From positions 124,001 to 188,000 of the forward strand of contig NZ_JALNPR010000004.1 in NCBI RefSeq assembly GCF_023541015.1: a stretch of 64,000 bases of DNA, in the 5' to 3' direction. Below the pieces are notes generated by a model. That model worked only from the letters and a program-made list of their open reading frames with translations, searched no databases and was not told where the DNA came from. A program made the position numbers and the translations under genes. This DNA comes from Marivivens donghaensis. Its GTDB lineage: Bacteria > Pseudomonadota > Alphaproteobacteria > Rhodobacterales > Rhodobacteraceae. Position 1 is the first letter of the stretch, and the number at the start of each line of letters is the position of its first letter. This document shows positions 54,134 to 63,579 of this stretch, piece by piece.

Positions 54134-54733
54134 ATGGCTTTAGGAAAACAAGCAAAAACTCTTACCAAGGGTCAGGTAGACTCTTTAACAGCTTTTCTTC
54201 TGACACGACGGCACGGGCTTCGGGATCAAACGGTTTTTCTGCTTTCGGTTCGTGCAGGGCTGAGGGCAAAGGAGATCGCCAACCTCAGGTGGGCGATGGT
54301 TCTTGGGGCTGACGGGGAGGTGGGAGACTCGATCCATCTGACGGACGAGGCATCGAAGGGGAAATCAGGTCGGATTGTACCTTTGAACAAGCAACTTCGT
54401 GGAAACCTCATCCAAATGTTGGATGTCGCCAGACAACAAAGGCATTTCGGATCCGAAACGGCTTATGTGGTGACAACCGAGCGATCGAAGCACACGTCAC
54501 CGCAGGCTGTCGTGAATATGTTTAAGCGCTGGTATAATGATATTGGGCTACTGGGTTGCTCATCACATTCCGGTCGCCGTACATTCATCACAAATTCTGC
54601 TCGAAAAATCAGCACAGTAGGTGGATCATTGCGGGATGTTCAGATGCTGGCTGGGCACTCGTCTTTGGCTGTTACACAGCGGTATATTGAAGGTGATAGC
54701 GATGCGAGGCGGAAGATCGTGGACTTAATATGA
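54134..54733 (+). CDS. Compact tyrosine recombinase (catalytic domain only)
   Basis: 199 residues. Arg in LSVRAGLRAKEIANLRW, Lys in ASKGKSGRIVPL, HSGRRTFIT (His-x-x-Arg), AGHSSLAVTQRYIEGD (His and Tyr nucleophile). No N-terminal core-binding domain, as in phage or plasmid resolvase-like XerC/D minimal enzymes. It stands between the divergent glycosyltransferase unit and the HNH/methyltransferase unit, so it may have brought in one of them. AGAGG precedes the ATG. Confidence 0.88.
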   Translation: MALGKQAKTLTKGQVDSLTAFLLTRRHGLRDQTVFLLSVRAGLRAKEIANLRWAMVLGADGEVGDSIHLTDEASKGKSGRIVPLNKQLRGNLIQMLDVARQQRHFGSETAYVVTTERSKHTSPQAVVNMFKRWYNDIGLLGCSSHSGRRTFITNSARKISTVGGSLRDVQMLAGHSSLAVTQRYIEGDSDARRKIVDLI

Positions 54734-54848
54734 TATATAGGTTTGGTCGACTGGCGACTTGATGTCGGCCAATCAATTAAAAATTGTATTAATAACGAAT
54801 TGAGTAGCCGGTCTTGTATATTAATTCCTTTGATGCAACAATATTTAG

Positions 54849-56234
54849 ATGGCGTCAGAGGAACCAAAATTACAGAAACGTGCAGGTAAAGCTGCGTATT
54901 CTGGGCGGCGTCGTCCGTCGACGAGAATGTCTGGTTTTAAGAGCCATTCAGAAGCTACTGGGGGAAGTCTTCGAAGGCTGCCATCAAAGGTTTATCGAGC
55001 TTCACCACAATCTCCTCTGAACATAGATTTCATTCTCCCTGAGATTGCATCTGGTCACTTTTCGGGCTTTGGATTTTATTATCGATCCGATGTAACCGTT
55101 TCTCTGCAAAGCAACAGGGAGTGGTTCAGTTCACGCTTCCACACTAATTACGAAGATCCATTATCCGTTAATAAATGTGGGTTCATATGGCAGGCAGAAG
55201 AACCTAATGACTTCCGCATAACGCTTACGCCAAGTAGGGCTACGGATATTGAAATATTTAATGCTGAGTGTGGTGAGGTTTGGCACGATTTTTTCGAAGG
55301 AGCTCGAGACAACGTATTAAAGAACATTCATACCTTTGCTCCCGAAGCTAATTTCTACACAAGGTTTGGTGAAGTGGTAATTGGCGCCACTGCACATGAA
55401 AAACCTTTCTCAGTAGTCGTGAAAGAATGTAATCGCTGCGCTCGATTCCTCCCAATCAACTTACCTGCCGAACGACATACATTATCGTTCTCAAATCACT
55501 GTGTTGCGAAGCGGCCTTGTCGCCACAAGGGCTTTGGAATTGTTAATGATTTAGACAAGGGGGTATTTGTGGAGCTTGAATATGGCTTCCAACTTGAGTG
55601 CCGATTTTGTAAGAAATTTGTAGTAAATGCCGCCTTAAATCCTCAACGTTCTGCTGATCAAATGAAAGAGGATAGCCAGAGACGCCGCTACTTTGAGCTC
55701 ATGATTGCGGAAATGTCTGGGGTGTCAGAGCAGTTAGCATTTCGGCACAAGACTGGAGTCGAACTTGCATCATTCATTTGGGAGAAATTCGGGAAGAAAT
55801 GTTTCAAATGTGGTGACCGTTTGAGAACAGCAAGAGAGATGCACCTAGATCACACACGGCCACTGGCATTGCTTTGGCCACTCGATGAAACGGCGACAGC
55901 ACTTTGCGGTAGTTGCAATTCTACCAAACGAGATCGTCAACCTAAAGATTTTTATAGTCAAACAGAGCTTGTTGAGCTGAGTAAATTCACTGGGATTCCA
56001 CTTCCAGAGCTGCTCAAGCCGTTACCCAACATCAACGTGCTGAAGGCACTAATTGAACGTTGTGATTGGCTCGTCGATGACTTCTTAAACCAAGATTTCC
56101 TCAAGAAGGAAAAAGATGGAAAAACTTCTGCTGAACTCATTTGCAAGTCGCTTGATAGGGTACTCAAGATTTCTGAGTTGGACTTTGGTGATTTTAGTTT
56201 CTCTAAGAAATGGAACGATCATTTCTTGGCGTAA
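54849..56234 (+). CDS. HNH endonuclease, probable restriction enzyme
   Basis: 461 residues. The C-terminal HNH core is CxxC at 318-321 (CFKCG), MHLDHTRPLALL (HLDH 332-335) and CGSCNSTKRDRQP (353-365), a zinc-braced beta-beta-alpha-metal site. Upstream are further Cys pairs (194/197, 218/224, 251/254) that suggest a structural zinc, possibly target recognition. It is convergent with two DNA methyltransferase genes, overlapping the first by 16 bases, consistent with a type II-like restriction-modification system. Specificity unknown. Confidence 0.78.
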   Translation: MASEEPKLQKRAGKAAYSGRRRPSTRMSGFKSHSEATGGSLRRLPSKVYRASPQSPLNIDFILPEIASGHFSGFGFYYRSDVTVSLQSNREWFSSRFHTNYEDPLSVNKCGFIWQAEEPNDFRITLTPSRATDIEIFNAECGEVWHDFFEGARDNVLKNIHTFAPEANFYTRFGEVVIGATAHEKPFSVVVKECNRCARFLPINLPAERHTLSFSNHCVAKRPCRHKGFGIVNDLDKGVFVELEYGFQLECRFCKKFVVNAALNPQRSADQMKEDSQRRRYFELMIAEMSGVSEQLAFRHKTGVELASFIWEKFGKKCFKCGDRLRTAREMHLDHTRPLALLWPLDETATALCGSCNSTKRDRQPKDFYSQTELVELSKFTGIPLPELLKPLPNINVLKALIERCDWLVDDFLNQDFLKKEKDGKTSAELICKSLDRVLKISELDFGDFSFSKKWNDHFLA

Positions 56235-57352
56235 ACCAGGTATTGATGCTCCACCGTACCACCTTTGTCCTTGATCCCATGCTTTTCGGAAGATCCCACA
56301 CACTCTGAGAATACATCAACCATTTCAAAATCATTAAATTTCAATAGTTGTAGCTTTTCTGACATGTCTACCGCCTTGTTCTTACCGACATGCAAAACAA
56401 CGGGACCACCGCTTTTTAAGACACGCCCAAAACTTTTAAAGATGTCCTCGTAAACGATCAATGATTTGTCCTTATTCCCCTCAATGAATTGAGCGCTTGC
56501 ATTGTCAAAGTCTGTTAGTGACCAGCCACAAAACCAAAAACGCATCCAATTGGTCATGTAGAACCGTGTCGATGAAGCAAACGGTGGAGAAGTAATGATG
56601 ACATCGATAGAGCCATCGGCCAATTGAGACAGATCTCGAACGTCAGATTGGATAGATATGCTTTGCGGCGTCAGTGGTAAGCTCTCTTTTGCCGCAAGAG
56701 CAGAGTGCACTTTTGTTCTTAAGTGTGTTGAAACATTCTTGTAAACATAGTCTCCTGTTGGAGCGTAAGGGGTCAAGGGATGACTATTGCGGGATAAGGC
56801 GTATGGCCTATTCCCATGCAAGATATGAAGCATAGCTGAAAATACCAAACACCAATTGGGATCACCGAGATCTTTGGTTTTTGCAAAAAAGTCACGGGCC
56901 TTCAAAACCTCTTGAAAGGTGTTCGGTTCAAAATACTCTGCAATTGTCTTATTGAAACGAATATTTGCAGTATCTTCAATTGTCTTTGGCTCAACTGATC
57001 GAGTTGACACCCACACAATTAGAGCATCAATCAATGAGTCACACGCCATTCTATTTGTATTGCCGATTTTCGCATTTGACATGGCTACTGCCATGTCGCT
57101 CAAGTCATTGGAAACTGCACATCTGCCAGATATGGCTGCCTCTAAAGGCACAGTGCCTGATCCTGAAAATGGATCAAAGACGGTCTGCCCTCGCTTAGAG
57201 AATACCTGTACCAATTGATGGGCCAAGGCAGGTTTTAGTTTACCCTGATACGAGCACAGTGAATGAAGGGGTGTCCCCCAGTTTCGCTTAGAGAAAGCTC
57301 CCTTTTTATGCGGTAGCTCTTTCTTAAATTGGCTCCAAAGCTTTTGATCCAT
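56219..57352 (-). CDS. DNA methyltransferase, TSPPF type
   Basis: 377 residues. Motif I DPFSGSGT at 60-67, catalytic motif IV TSPPF at 254-258 after a long spacer, and FGRVLKSGGPVVLHVG (motifs VI-VIII). The I-then-IV order with TSPP suggests an amino-methyltransferase (N4-cytosine likely, N6-adenine possible) with the recognition domain between. It lies one base after the second methyltransferase gene; the pair would protect the host from the HNH enzyme. Confidence 0.88.
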   Translation of the reverse strand: MDQKLWSQFKKELPHKKGAFSKRNWGTPLHSLCSYQGKLKPALAHQLVQVFSKRGQTVFDPFSGSGTVPLEAAISGRCAVSNDLSDMAVAMSNAKIGNTNRMACDSLIDALIVWVSTRSVEPKTIEDTANIRFNKTIAEYFEPNTFQEVLKARDFFAKTKDLGDPNWCLVFSAMLHILHGNRPYALSRNSHPLTPYAPTGDYVYKNVSTHLRTKVHSALAAKESLPLTPQSISIQSDVRDLSQLADGSIDVIITSPPFASSTRFYMTNWMRFWFCGWSLTDFDNASAQFIEGNKDKSLIVYEDIFKSFGRVLKSGGPVVLHVGKNKAVDMSEKLQLLKFNDFEMVDVFSECVGSSEKHGIKDKGGTVEHQYLVYAKK

Positions 57353-57353
57353 C

Positions 57354-58667
57354 CTACTTCCTGAATATCAGCAGTCGCTGGCTTAGCGCTGCGCCACGAT
57401 TAGAGTGACGCTTCCTTAATATAACTTCATCTTCAAGCGTCAGCCCCACATTCCCAAAAACAGCGCTGAGAATTTCGTGTGTAGGGACATGGATCCCGCC
57501 ATACACGCTGTCCCCAATGTCGATGCACACAGGTGCCCCATCTTGAACTTGTGCAAAAATGCCTTCAGCGACGAGCTTCATATGCTCAAAGTAGCCTGCA
57601 ATCATCCTGGGGATGCGGGCATCATAGCAACTGTTAGAGACAGCATCGACAATCTCTTTAGCTTCGTCGACGATGAGCAAGCCAGATGTCTTGGAAACAT
57701 CGTTGATCGCCGAAGTTACAACTGCTTTCCGAAATTCGCCTAGGTCAGACTTTTTTGATAAGTAGCCTAAGTACCACAGTTCTAGTTTCATGTTACGGAT
57801 ATAGTTCGTTCCATTTAGATAGGGTGGGCTGGTAATCACACCGTCATATTTGGCAGCGTTACCCAAGACTAGATTCTTAGCGTTGCTTCCTAAGAGCTTA
57901 ATCTCAGGAGCTTTCAGTTGGGCTACTGAGTTAAGGTCATTTTCAAATAAGGAAAGTTTATCAATTACAAGATCCGATATACTCCGAATTGGTTTTTGAA
58001 GCTCTTTCTCGGTTTTAAACCGAACGTCACCTGCCCTACGAAGTAAGGATGCTTCAAGCAGGCTACATGCGACAGCCATGCGAAAGAATGAATTTAAGAG
58101 GGTGTCTGATACTATACTGCTTTCTATCGATTTAAGTGATAATACTTCGTCGAATGCGTCGCTTCGAAAATATTGTGCAGTCCCAAAGACAGCTAAATAA
58201 CTTACTCTTAGCGCTTCATGAGTCCGCTCTCTTTCCCCCACCGAAACCCGCATTTTTAGATTTCTTAGACCTTTGATTGCTTCATCACGTTGGGCTGGTG
58301 ACATCTTTAGGCAAGCAGCTTTCAAAGTGACTAATTCAACTAGAAAAGGATTAACCTCAGTATATCCGCACGAAATACCGAGCTGAGCCAATGCAATAGG
58401 GGTCGTCCCGACGCCACAAAATGGTTCGAGAAGTGATTTTGGATTATTAAACTTGGCTTCAAGGATCTGTTTAACAAATTGCGAAGAATAGCCTTCAAGA
58501 TACGGGAACCAGTCATGGAAAGGCTCGCCCCGTCCTCCTGAATGGGTAACATCTTTAGCCTGCACCTGTTTTAACCGGAAGCTGATTTCGTTGCGGTTCT
58601 GTGGGTCAATTTCACTCGACAAAGTCATCTCCTCTTTTGGCATTCTGCCAGGTGTCTTTGCTTCCAT
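57354..58667 (-). CDS. DNA methyltransferase, TSPPY type
   Basis: 437 residues. Motif I EPFCGVGTT at 81-89, motif IV TSPPY at 279-283 (DGVITSPPYLNGTNYIRN), same domain order as its neighbour but clearly diverged. Two amino-methyltransferases in one locus usually mean an asymmetric recognition site, each modifying one strand. First gene of the leftward pair. Confidence 0.88.
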   Translation of the reverse strand: MEAKTPGRMPKEEMTLSSEIDPQNRNEISFRLKQVQAKDVTHSGGRGEPFHDWFPYLEGYSSQFVKQILEAKFNNPKSLLEPFCGVGTTPIALAQLGISCGYTEVNPFLVELVTLKAACLKMSPAQRDEAIKGLRNLKMRVSVGERERTHEALRVSYLAVFGTAQYFRSDAFDEVLSLKSIESSIVSDTLLNSFFRMAVACSLLEASLLRRAGDVRFKTEKELQKPIRSISDLVIDKLSLFENDLNSVAQLKAPEIKLLGSNAKNLVLGNAAKYDGVITSPPYLNGTNYIRNMKLELWYLGYLSKKSDLGEFRKAVVTSAINDVSKTSGLLIVDEAKEIVDAVSNSCYDARIPRMIAGYFEHMKLVAEGIFAQVQDGAPVCIDIGDSVYGGIHVPTHEILSAVFGNVGLTLEDEVILRKRHSNRGAALSQRLLIFRK

Positions 58668-58991
58668 AGGCAGTCTAACATGGCGAACTTTTCAGCTATT
58701 AGAGGGGTTTTGACTAACCTTCCAGAATTCAAACCAAACATTGAGGCAAAATCATAGATGTCACATCTACATGTATTACTTTTTGGTTTATTTTATGGCT
58801 AAACTAGTAGGTAAGTACACAGCAACCTGTGCGTTGATGGGGGTCACTTGGATGCAGTAACGATACTTTCAGAATAGCTAACAATGACTGCAGACGATCA
58901 GTATCCAGATGACTTTCTATACAATACATATACATATTCCAAGACCAATTATAAAATATTGATATTAAAGAAAATTATCTGAAGGCTTTTT
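58668..58991. other. Gene-poor right end of the island
   Basis: About 320 bases, AT-rich, without a credible ORF. It presumably holds the promoter of the methyltransferase pair (minus strand) and recombinase-binding sequences next to attR. No clear repeats recognised. Confidence 0.5.
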
Positions 58992-59038
58992 CCTCCTAAG
59001 GGGCAGGTTACAGGTTCAAGTCCTGTCGGGGTCACCAA
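58992..59038. repeat. Right attachment repeat (attR)
   Basis: 47 bases identical to 45867-45913, a truncated 3' copy of tRNA-Arg(CCT) starting in the anticodon arm. It marks the end of the island and is not a functional tRNA. Confidence 0.95.
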
Positions 59039-59225
59039 ATTCCCATTTTTCACACAACCTAAGCGATACAAATGTGTACGGGTGCTTTGGTGATTTTGCT
59101 CCACTATGAAGCAGCAAAGTCTCTGTATTTTAGGAATTAATCAAAATATTAACAAATGCAGGACATTCGCGGAAAGATTGAATAGAGTCGTCGCGTGGGG
59201 CAAATTTTGACGAGGACACGGGGCA

Positions 59226-59573
59226 ATGACGAGAGCGGCGCCACTAGATGAAATGATTGAATTTGCGATGGAGGAACTCCTGTCGGGGAACGAGGATCGC
59301 AAACGTGCCATGGTGCGCAAAATGGCCGAACGTTGGCCAGATCAACCCGCTTTGGCGCTTGTATATGCGGTCACCTCTGCAACTGAAGCGATTGAAGATA
59401 GTTTTGGCGAGGCGGCTGCCTCTGATCCTGTGATCCCATTGGGCTATCGTCTATCCGCTTTGATTTCGGCGGATGTACATGCCGTCCAGTCGATGGGGCA
59501 GATCCCTTCTGTTGCCGAGGACCTTTTGCATTTCTGGCGTCGGGTTGATCCGAATTTCCTGCGGATACAGTAA
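59226..59573 (+). CDS. Hypothetical protein, paralogue of the next gene
   Basis: 115 residues, helical, soluble. LDEMIEFAMEELLSGNEDRK, VRKMAERWPDQPALALVYA and FWRRVDPNF align with the protein at 59647 (LDHMIEFAIGELAAGDPERI, ISQRWPEQKALMICFA, YWRRADPYF). Not recognised otherwise. GAGGA-type site before the ATG. First backbone gene right of the island. Confidence 0.75.
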   Translation: MTRAAPLDEMIEFAMEELLSGNEDRKRAMVRKMAERWPDQPALALVYAVTSATEAIEDSFGEAAASDPVIPLGYRLSALISADVHAVQSMGQIPSVAEDLLHFWRRVDPNFLRIQ

Positions 59574-59646
59574 GTTTCTGAATTGTAACTAGTTGATTGA
59601 GCTGAGAATCGTTAAGAAATGGTAAAGCCTTGGGGGCTAGGTGGGT

Positions 59647-59982
59647 ATGAACGGTTCAGAGTTAGATCATATGATTGAGTTCGCCATCGGCGAATTGGCG
59701 GCTGGTGATCCAGAGCGGATCAGGGGCGTCGTGCGGCACATTTCGCAACGGTGGCCCGAGCAAAAAGCGCTGATGATATGTTTTGCCCTCACCTCGGCCG
59801 CTGCACAAATCGAAGACGTGTTTAAGGATGGCCGCGCTGCACGCGGCCCTCAGATTGCCTACAAAATGGCGGCATTAGTCGCGGGCGACGTTCTGGCAGC
59901 AGAGGCCATGGGCATATCGCCCGTGAAAGGGCGTGACCTGATGCATTACTGGCGCCGTGCCGATCCCTACTTCTTGAGCTGA
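59647..59982 (+). CDS. Hypothetical protein, paralogue of the preceding gene
   Basis: 111 residues sharing the pattern described for the gene at 59226, including HMIEFAIGELAAGDPER and HYWRRADPYFL. Tandem duplication with later divergence is the simplest explanation. An in-frame GTG two codons earlier (59641) is an alternative start. Convergent with the membrane regulator gene. Confidence 0.75.
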   Translation: MNGSELDHMIEFAIGELAAGDPERIRGVVRHISQRWPEQKALMICFALTSAAAQIEDVFKDGRAARGPQIAYKMAALVAGDVLAAEAMGISPVKGRDLMHYWRRADPYFLS

Positions 59983-59985
59983 CGA

Positions 59986-60684
59986 TCACACCATCCGTAT
60001 GACGTCTTTATCGATGGCGAGCATATAGCCGCGCCGCGCGATGTTTTTGACCAGTAGTTCACTGACCATCTGGTTGCCCAAGGTGTCGCGCAGGCGTTTG
60101 ATGCGGGTCGCGCCTGCCGCCTCGTCACAGTCTGCGGCGTTTCGGCCAGAAATAACGGCCTCGATTTCTGCGCCCGAAAGCACATCGTCGTCCATGCGTG
60201 CTTCGGCAAGCACAGAGAGCGTTTCGATCGCAGCTTCAGTGAGTTTGAATTCAAAGTTATTCAGATAGACGGTATTTTGATCGCGGCTGATCAGCAACGA
60301 ATTCACTTCGATCCCCTTGCGTTCAATCTGTCCCATGCGTCGATTGAACTGAACAAGCATGACCAGGAAAGTGATCGCTGCGATCAGCAGGGCGGTCGCA
60401 AAAACCAGCAGAACGTAAATCAGCACCTGATAGGATGCGATTGTATCGGAAAATGCCGTGCCCGACTGGGCAAGGATTTCCAGAAGTTTCAATTCGGCCT
60501 GTGAAGTGAAACTGTCATTCTCAACAAAGATCTGTTCGACCCGTGCGTTGAACGCATTTGCGTCGGGCAGGTTCGCGAACATCACCGCTGCGGTGATCAA
60601 TAGGATCAGCACCACAGCGGCGATGCCGCCGAGAACGAATTTGTTGCCTGTCGCGCGTGTCTCAGAAGCGGAGATAGAATTCAC
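59986..60684 (-). CDS. Membrane-tethered C-terminal winged-helix regulator
   Basis: 232 residues. Two membrane helices (FVLGGIAAVVLILLITAAVM near 15-34; YVLLVFATALLIAAITFLVM near 90-109) enclose a periplasmic segment of about 50 residues. The C-terminal cytoplasmic domain (about 135-232) ends RIKRLRDTLGNQMVSEL and NIARRGYMLAID, the OmpR/ToxR DNA-binding pattern. In ToxR and CadC this domain is N-terminal, so the order is reversed. A GTG start at 60684 limits overlap with the upstream gene to 23 bases; an ATG at 60729 is open too. Confidence 0.7.
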   Translation of the reverse strand: MNSISASETRATGNKFVLGGIAAVVLILLITAAVMFANLPDANAFNARVEQIFVENDSFTSQAELKLLEILAQSGTAFSDTIASYQVLIYVLLVFATALLIAAITFLVMLVQFNRRMGQIERKGIEVNSLLISRDQNTVYLNNFEFKLTEAAIETLSVLAEARMDDDVLSGAEIEAVISGRNAADCDEAAGATRIKRLRDTLGNQMVSELLVKNIARRGYMLAIDKDVIRMV

Positions 60685-60937
60685 CTGCACTGTCCCGTCG
60701 TTGTTCGAGCCCGGTTTCGTCAAATACATCCATGACGTTCAATAATACCCAGCCCGCAGTTTCAAGACGGGGTGAGAGTTCTGCCTCGGCTTGCGCGGCA
60801 GTGCATGGCCCGTCGATGCGAGCGACCCCGTATTGCAGACGCAATGGGGAATCCTGTTTGGCCTTATAGTCTGCGTAGCAGTCCGCCTGCGCAGCCGACG
60901 CCATCAGGAAAAGAATGAAGGATATCGCGTGTTTCAT
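60662..60937 (-). CDS. Small secreted protein
   Basis: 91 residues with a signal peptide (MKHAISFILFLMASAAQA) and two Cys (CYADYKAKQ; GPCTAAQAEAEL) that may form a disulfide in the periplasm. Not recognised. Upstream of, and overlapping, the membrane regulator gene, so the two may be a sensor pair. Confidence 0.65.
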   Translation of the reverse strand: MKHAISFILFLMASAAQADCYADYKAKQDSPLRLQYGVARIDGPCTAAQAEAELSPRLETAGWVLLNVMDVFDETGLEQRRDSAGEFYLRF

Positions 60938-61100
60938 GATGTGATCAGAACACCAGAAGGTGCGGCGCTATTCAATAACCGAATGAGTGTGAGGGTGTGT
61001 TATCGAATGGCTCAGCACTGATATTGAGCAACACACGGTGACGAACCCATCGTCCTTTCATCACGGCGCACCATCGCGTCAGACGAAGAAAGGACACACT

Positions 61101-61574
61101 ATGTTCAAGACAGTAACCGCGGGATTGACCGCACTTTCTCTGGCGCTTTCGGTGCCCACCACAGCCCAAGCTGGCAATGACGATGTCGCTAAGGCGCTCG
61201 CAGGATTGGCCTTGATCGCCATTGTCGGTGCGGCTCTTTCTGACAACAATGGACGAGCGCAAGTTCAGGTCACGCCGCCGCAAACCTACCCAAATCGCAG
61301 GGAAGGTGTTCGAGGTCACGATGATCATCGTCGTGACAATTGGGGTCATAATGCCCGCCGTGTCGCGCCCCTGCCCGAAGCATGCAGCATCGAACTGAGC
61401 CGCCATGGCGAAACACGAGAGTTGTATAACAGCCGCTGTCTGCGCCGGACCTACGCCAACTTCGACGCGCTCCCGAGCGATTGTCAGACGACTTATCGTC
61501 AGAATGGGCACACGCGAAATGGCTTCAATGCGTCGTGTCTCCGCCAATACGGTTTCCGAACAGAGCGCCGCTAA
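61101..61574 (+). CDS. Small secreted Cys-containing hypothetical protein
   Basis: 157 residues. Signal peptide ends near TTAQAGND, then a hydrophobic helix (LAGLALIAIVGAALSD), a His/Arg-rich linker and a C-terminal part with four Cys (ACSIELSR, SRCLRR, DCQTTY, SCLRQYG). The pattern is common in Rhodobacteraceae, function unknown. GAAAGGA precedes the ATG at 61101; the longer frame lacks a ribosome site. Confidence 0.75.
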   Translation: MFKTVTAGLTALSLALSVPTTAQAGNDDVAKALAGLALIAIVGAALSDNNGRAQVQVTPPQTYPNRREGVRGHDDHRRDNWGHNARRVAPLPEACSIELSRHGETRELYNSRCLRRTYANFDALPSDCQTTYRQNGHTRNGFNASCLRQYGFRTERR

Positions 61575-61610
61575 AAGGGTCGAGCAGCAGGCACCAAAGG
61601 TGCTGAGGGC

Positions 61611-61646
61611 GGGGCGAGGGTTGGACAATTACCCTCGCCCCGTTTT
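61611..61646 (+). terminator. Rho-independent terminator
   Basis: GGGGCGAGGGT-TGGACAATT-ACCCTCGCCCC followed by GTTTTA, between the secreted-protein gene and rnhB; perfect eleven-base arms. Confidence 0.85.
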
Positions 61647-61656
61647 AGGTGGAGCA

Positions 61657-62280
61657 ATGACAAAGATTGCTCCTGATTTCTCATTTGAACGCGCCGCGAT
61701 GGATCGTGGTTATCTTCGTGTCGCGGGTGTGGACGAGGTAGGTCGCGGGCCTTTGTGTGGTCCTGTGACAGCCTGTGCTGTCGTGCTTGATCCCGCACAG
61801 GTGCCCGACGGTCTGAATGATTCTAAACAACTGACCCCGAAAAAACGCGCCATGTTGCTAGAGGCGCTCTTGGACGTGGCGGATGTTTCGATCGCACATG
61901 CATCAGTGGAAGAGGTGGATAGTCTCAACATATATCACGCCACGCATTTGGCGATGTGTCGTGCTCTCGATGGACTGTCTGTTCCTGCTGACTACGCGTT
62001 GATCGACGGCAATAAGATTCCCCAAAATATCCAGATTCCAGCCGAAGCTATCGTGAAGGGAGATGCCCGTTCCGTCTCGATCGCTGCCGCCTCAATTGCG
62101 GCAAAAATGTGTCGAGACCAAATTATGGTGGACTTAGCGCAACAGTTTCCGGGCTACGGATGGGAGCGAAATGCGGGCTATGGGACGAAAGAACACCTCG
62201 AAGCACTCGTAAAAAAAGGGGTTACACCACATCATAGGCGATCGTTTAAACCCGTGCACAACATCTTGTATCAAGAATAA
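61657..62280 (+). CDS. rnhB: Ribonuclease HII
   Basis: 207 residues. Signature GVDEVGRGPLCGPV with the acidic pair, then LNDSKQLTPKKR, ALIDGNKIP (Asp), SIAAASIAAKMCRD (Asp). It removes RNA from RNA-DNA hybrids and single ribonucleotides in DNA. GGAG six bases before ATG 61657 fixes the start. ccrM follows by 106 bases, the conserved rnhB-ccrM order of Rhodobacterales. Confidence 0.95.
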   Translation: MTKIAPDFSFERAAMDRGYLRVAGVDEVGRGPLCGPVTACAVVLDPAQVPDGLNDSKQLTPKKRAMLLEALLDVADVSIAHASVEEVDSLNIYHATHLAMCRALDGLSVPADYALIDGNKIPQNIQIPAEAIVKGDARSVSIAAASIAAKMCRDQIMVDLAQQFPGYGWERNAGYGTKEHLEALVKKGVTPHHRRSFKPVHNILYQE

Positions 62281-62293
62281 AACTTAAAGGCTT

Positions 62294-63490
<1,197 letters not shown>

Positions 63491-63550
63491 GCTGATCAAG
63501 AGTTACCGCCAGAGCCACCAGCCCTGCTCGGCTGTTGTAGGCTCATACCT

Positions 63551-63578
63551 CCCCGCCGTTTGTTCGGCGGGGCTTTTT
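63551..63578. terminator. Terminator after ccrM
   Basis: CCCCGCCG-TTTGTT-CGGCGGGG followed by CTTTTTG, between convergent ccrM and alkB-like genes. Confidence 0.92.
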
Positions 63579-63579
63579 G

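Larger units (their letters stand above)
45867..59038. mobile_element. Integrative genomic island in tRNA-Arg(CCT)
   Basis: About 13.1 kb between 47-bp direct repeats, with an integrase gene directly after the tRNA. The interior is AT-richer than the flanks, especially 47.3-50.3 kb and 56.2-59.0 kb, and has a different codon style. Cargo: HD hydrolase, orphan genes, structured RNA-like tract, phage-like small genes, HEPN-like protein, two glycosyltransferase-like proteins, a second recombinase, HNH nuclease and two DNA methyltransferases. No conjugation, capsid or replication genes are seen, so it resembles a defence island or a satellite rather than a full prophage or ICE. Confidence 0.93.

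Noticed and set aside
58992-59038. A second tRNA-Arg gene at the right island end
   Set aside because: Only the 3' part is present; the acceptor 5' strand and D arm are missing. It is the attR duplication.
45836-59038. CRISPR array or prophage structural genes in the island
   Set aside because: No spaced direct repeats, and no capsid, portal, terminase or tail genes were seen.
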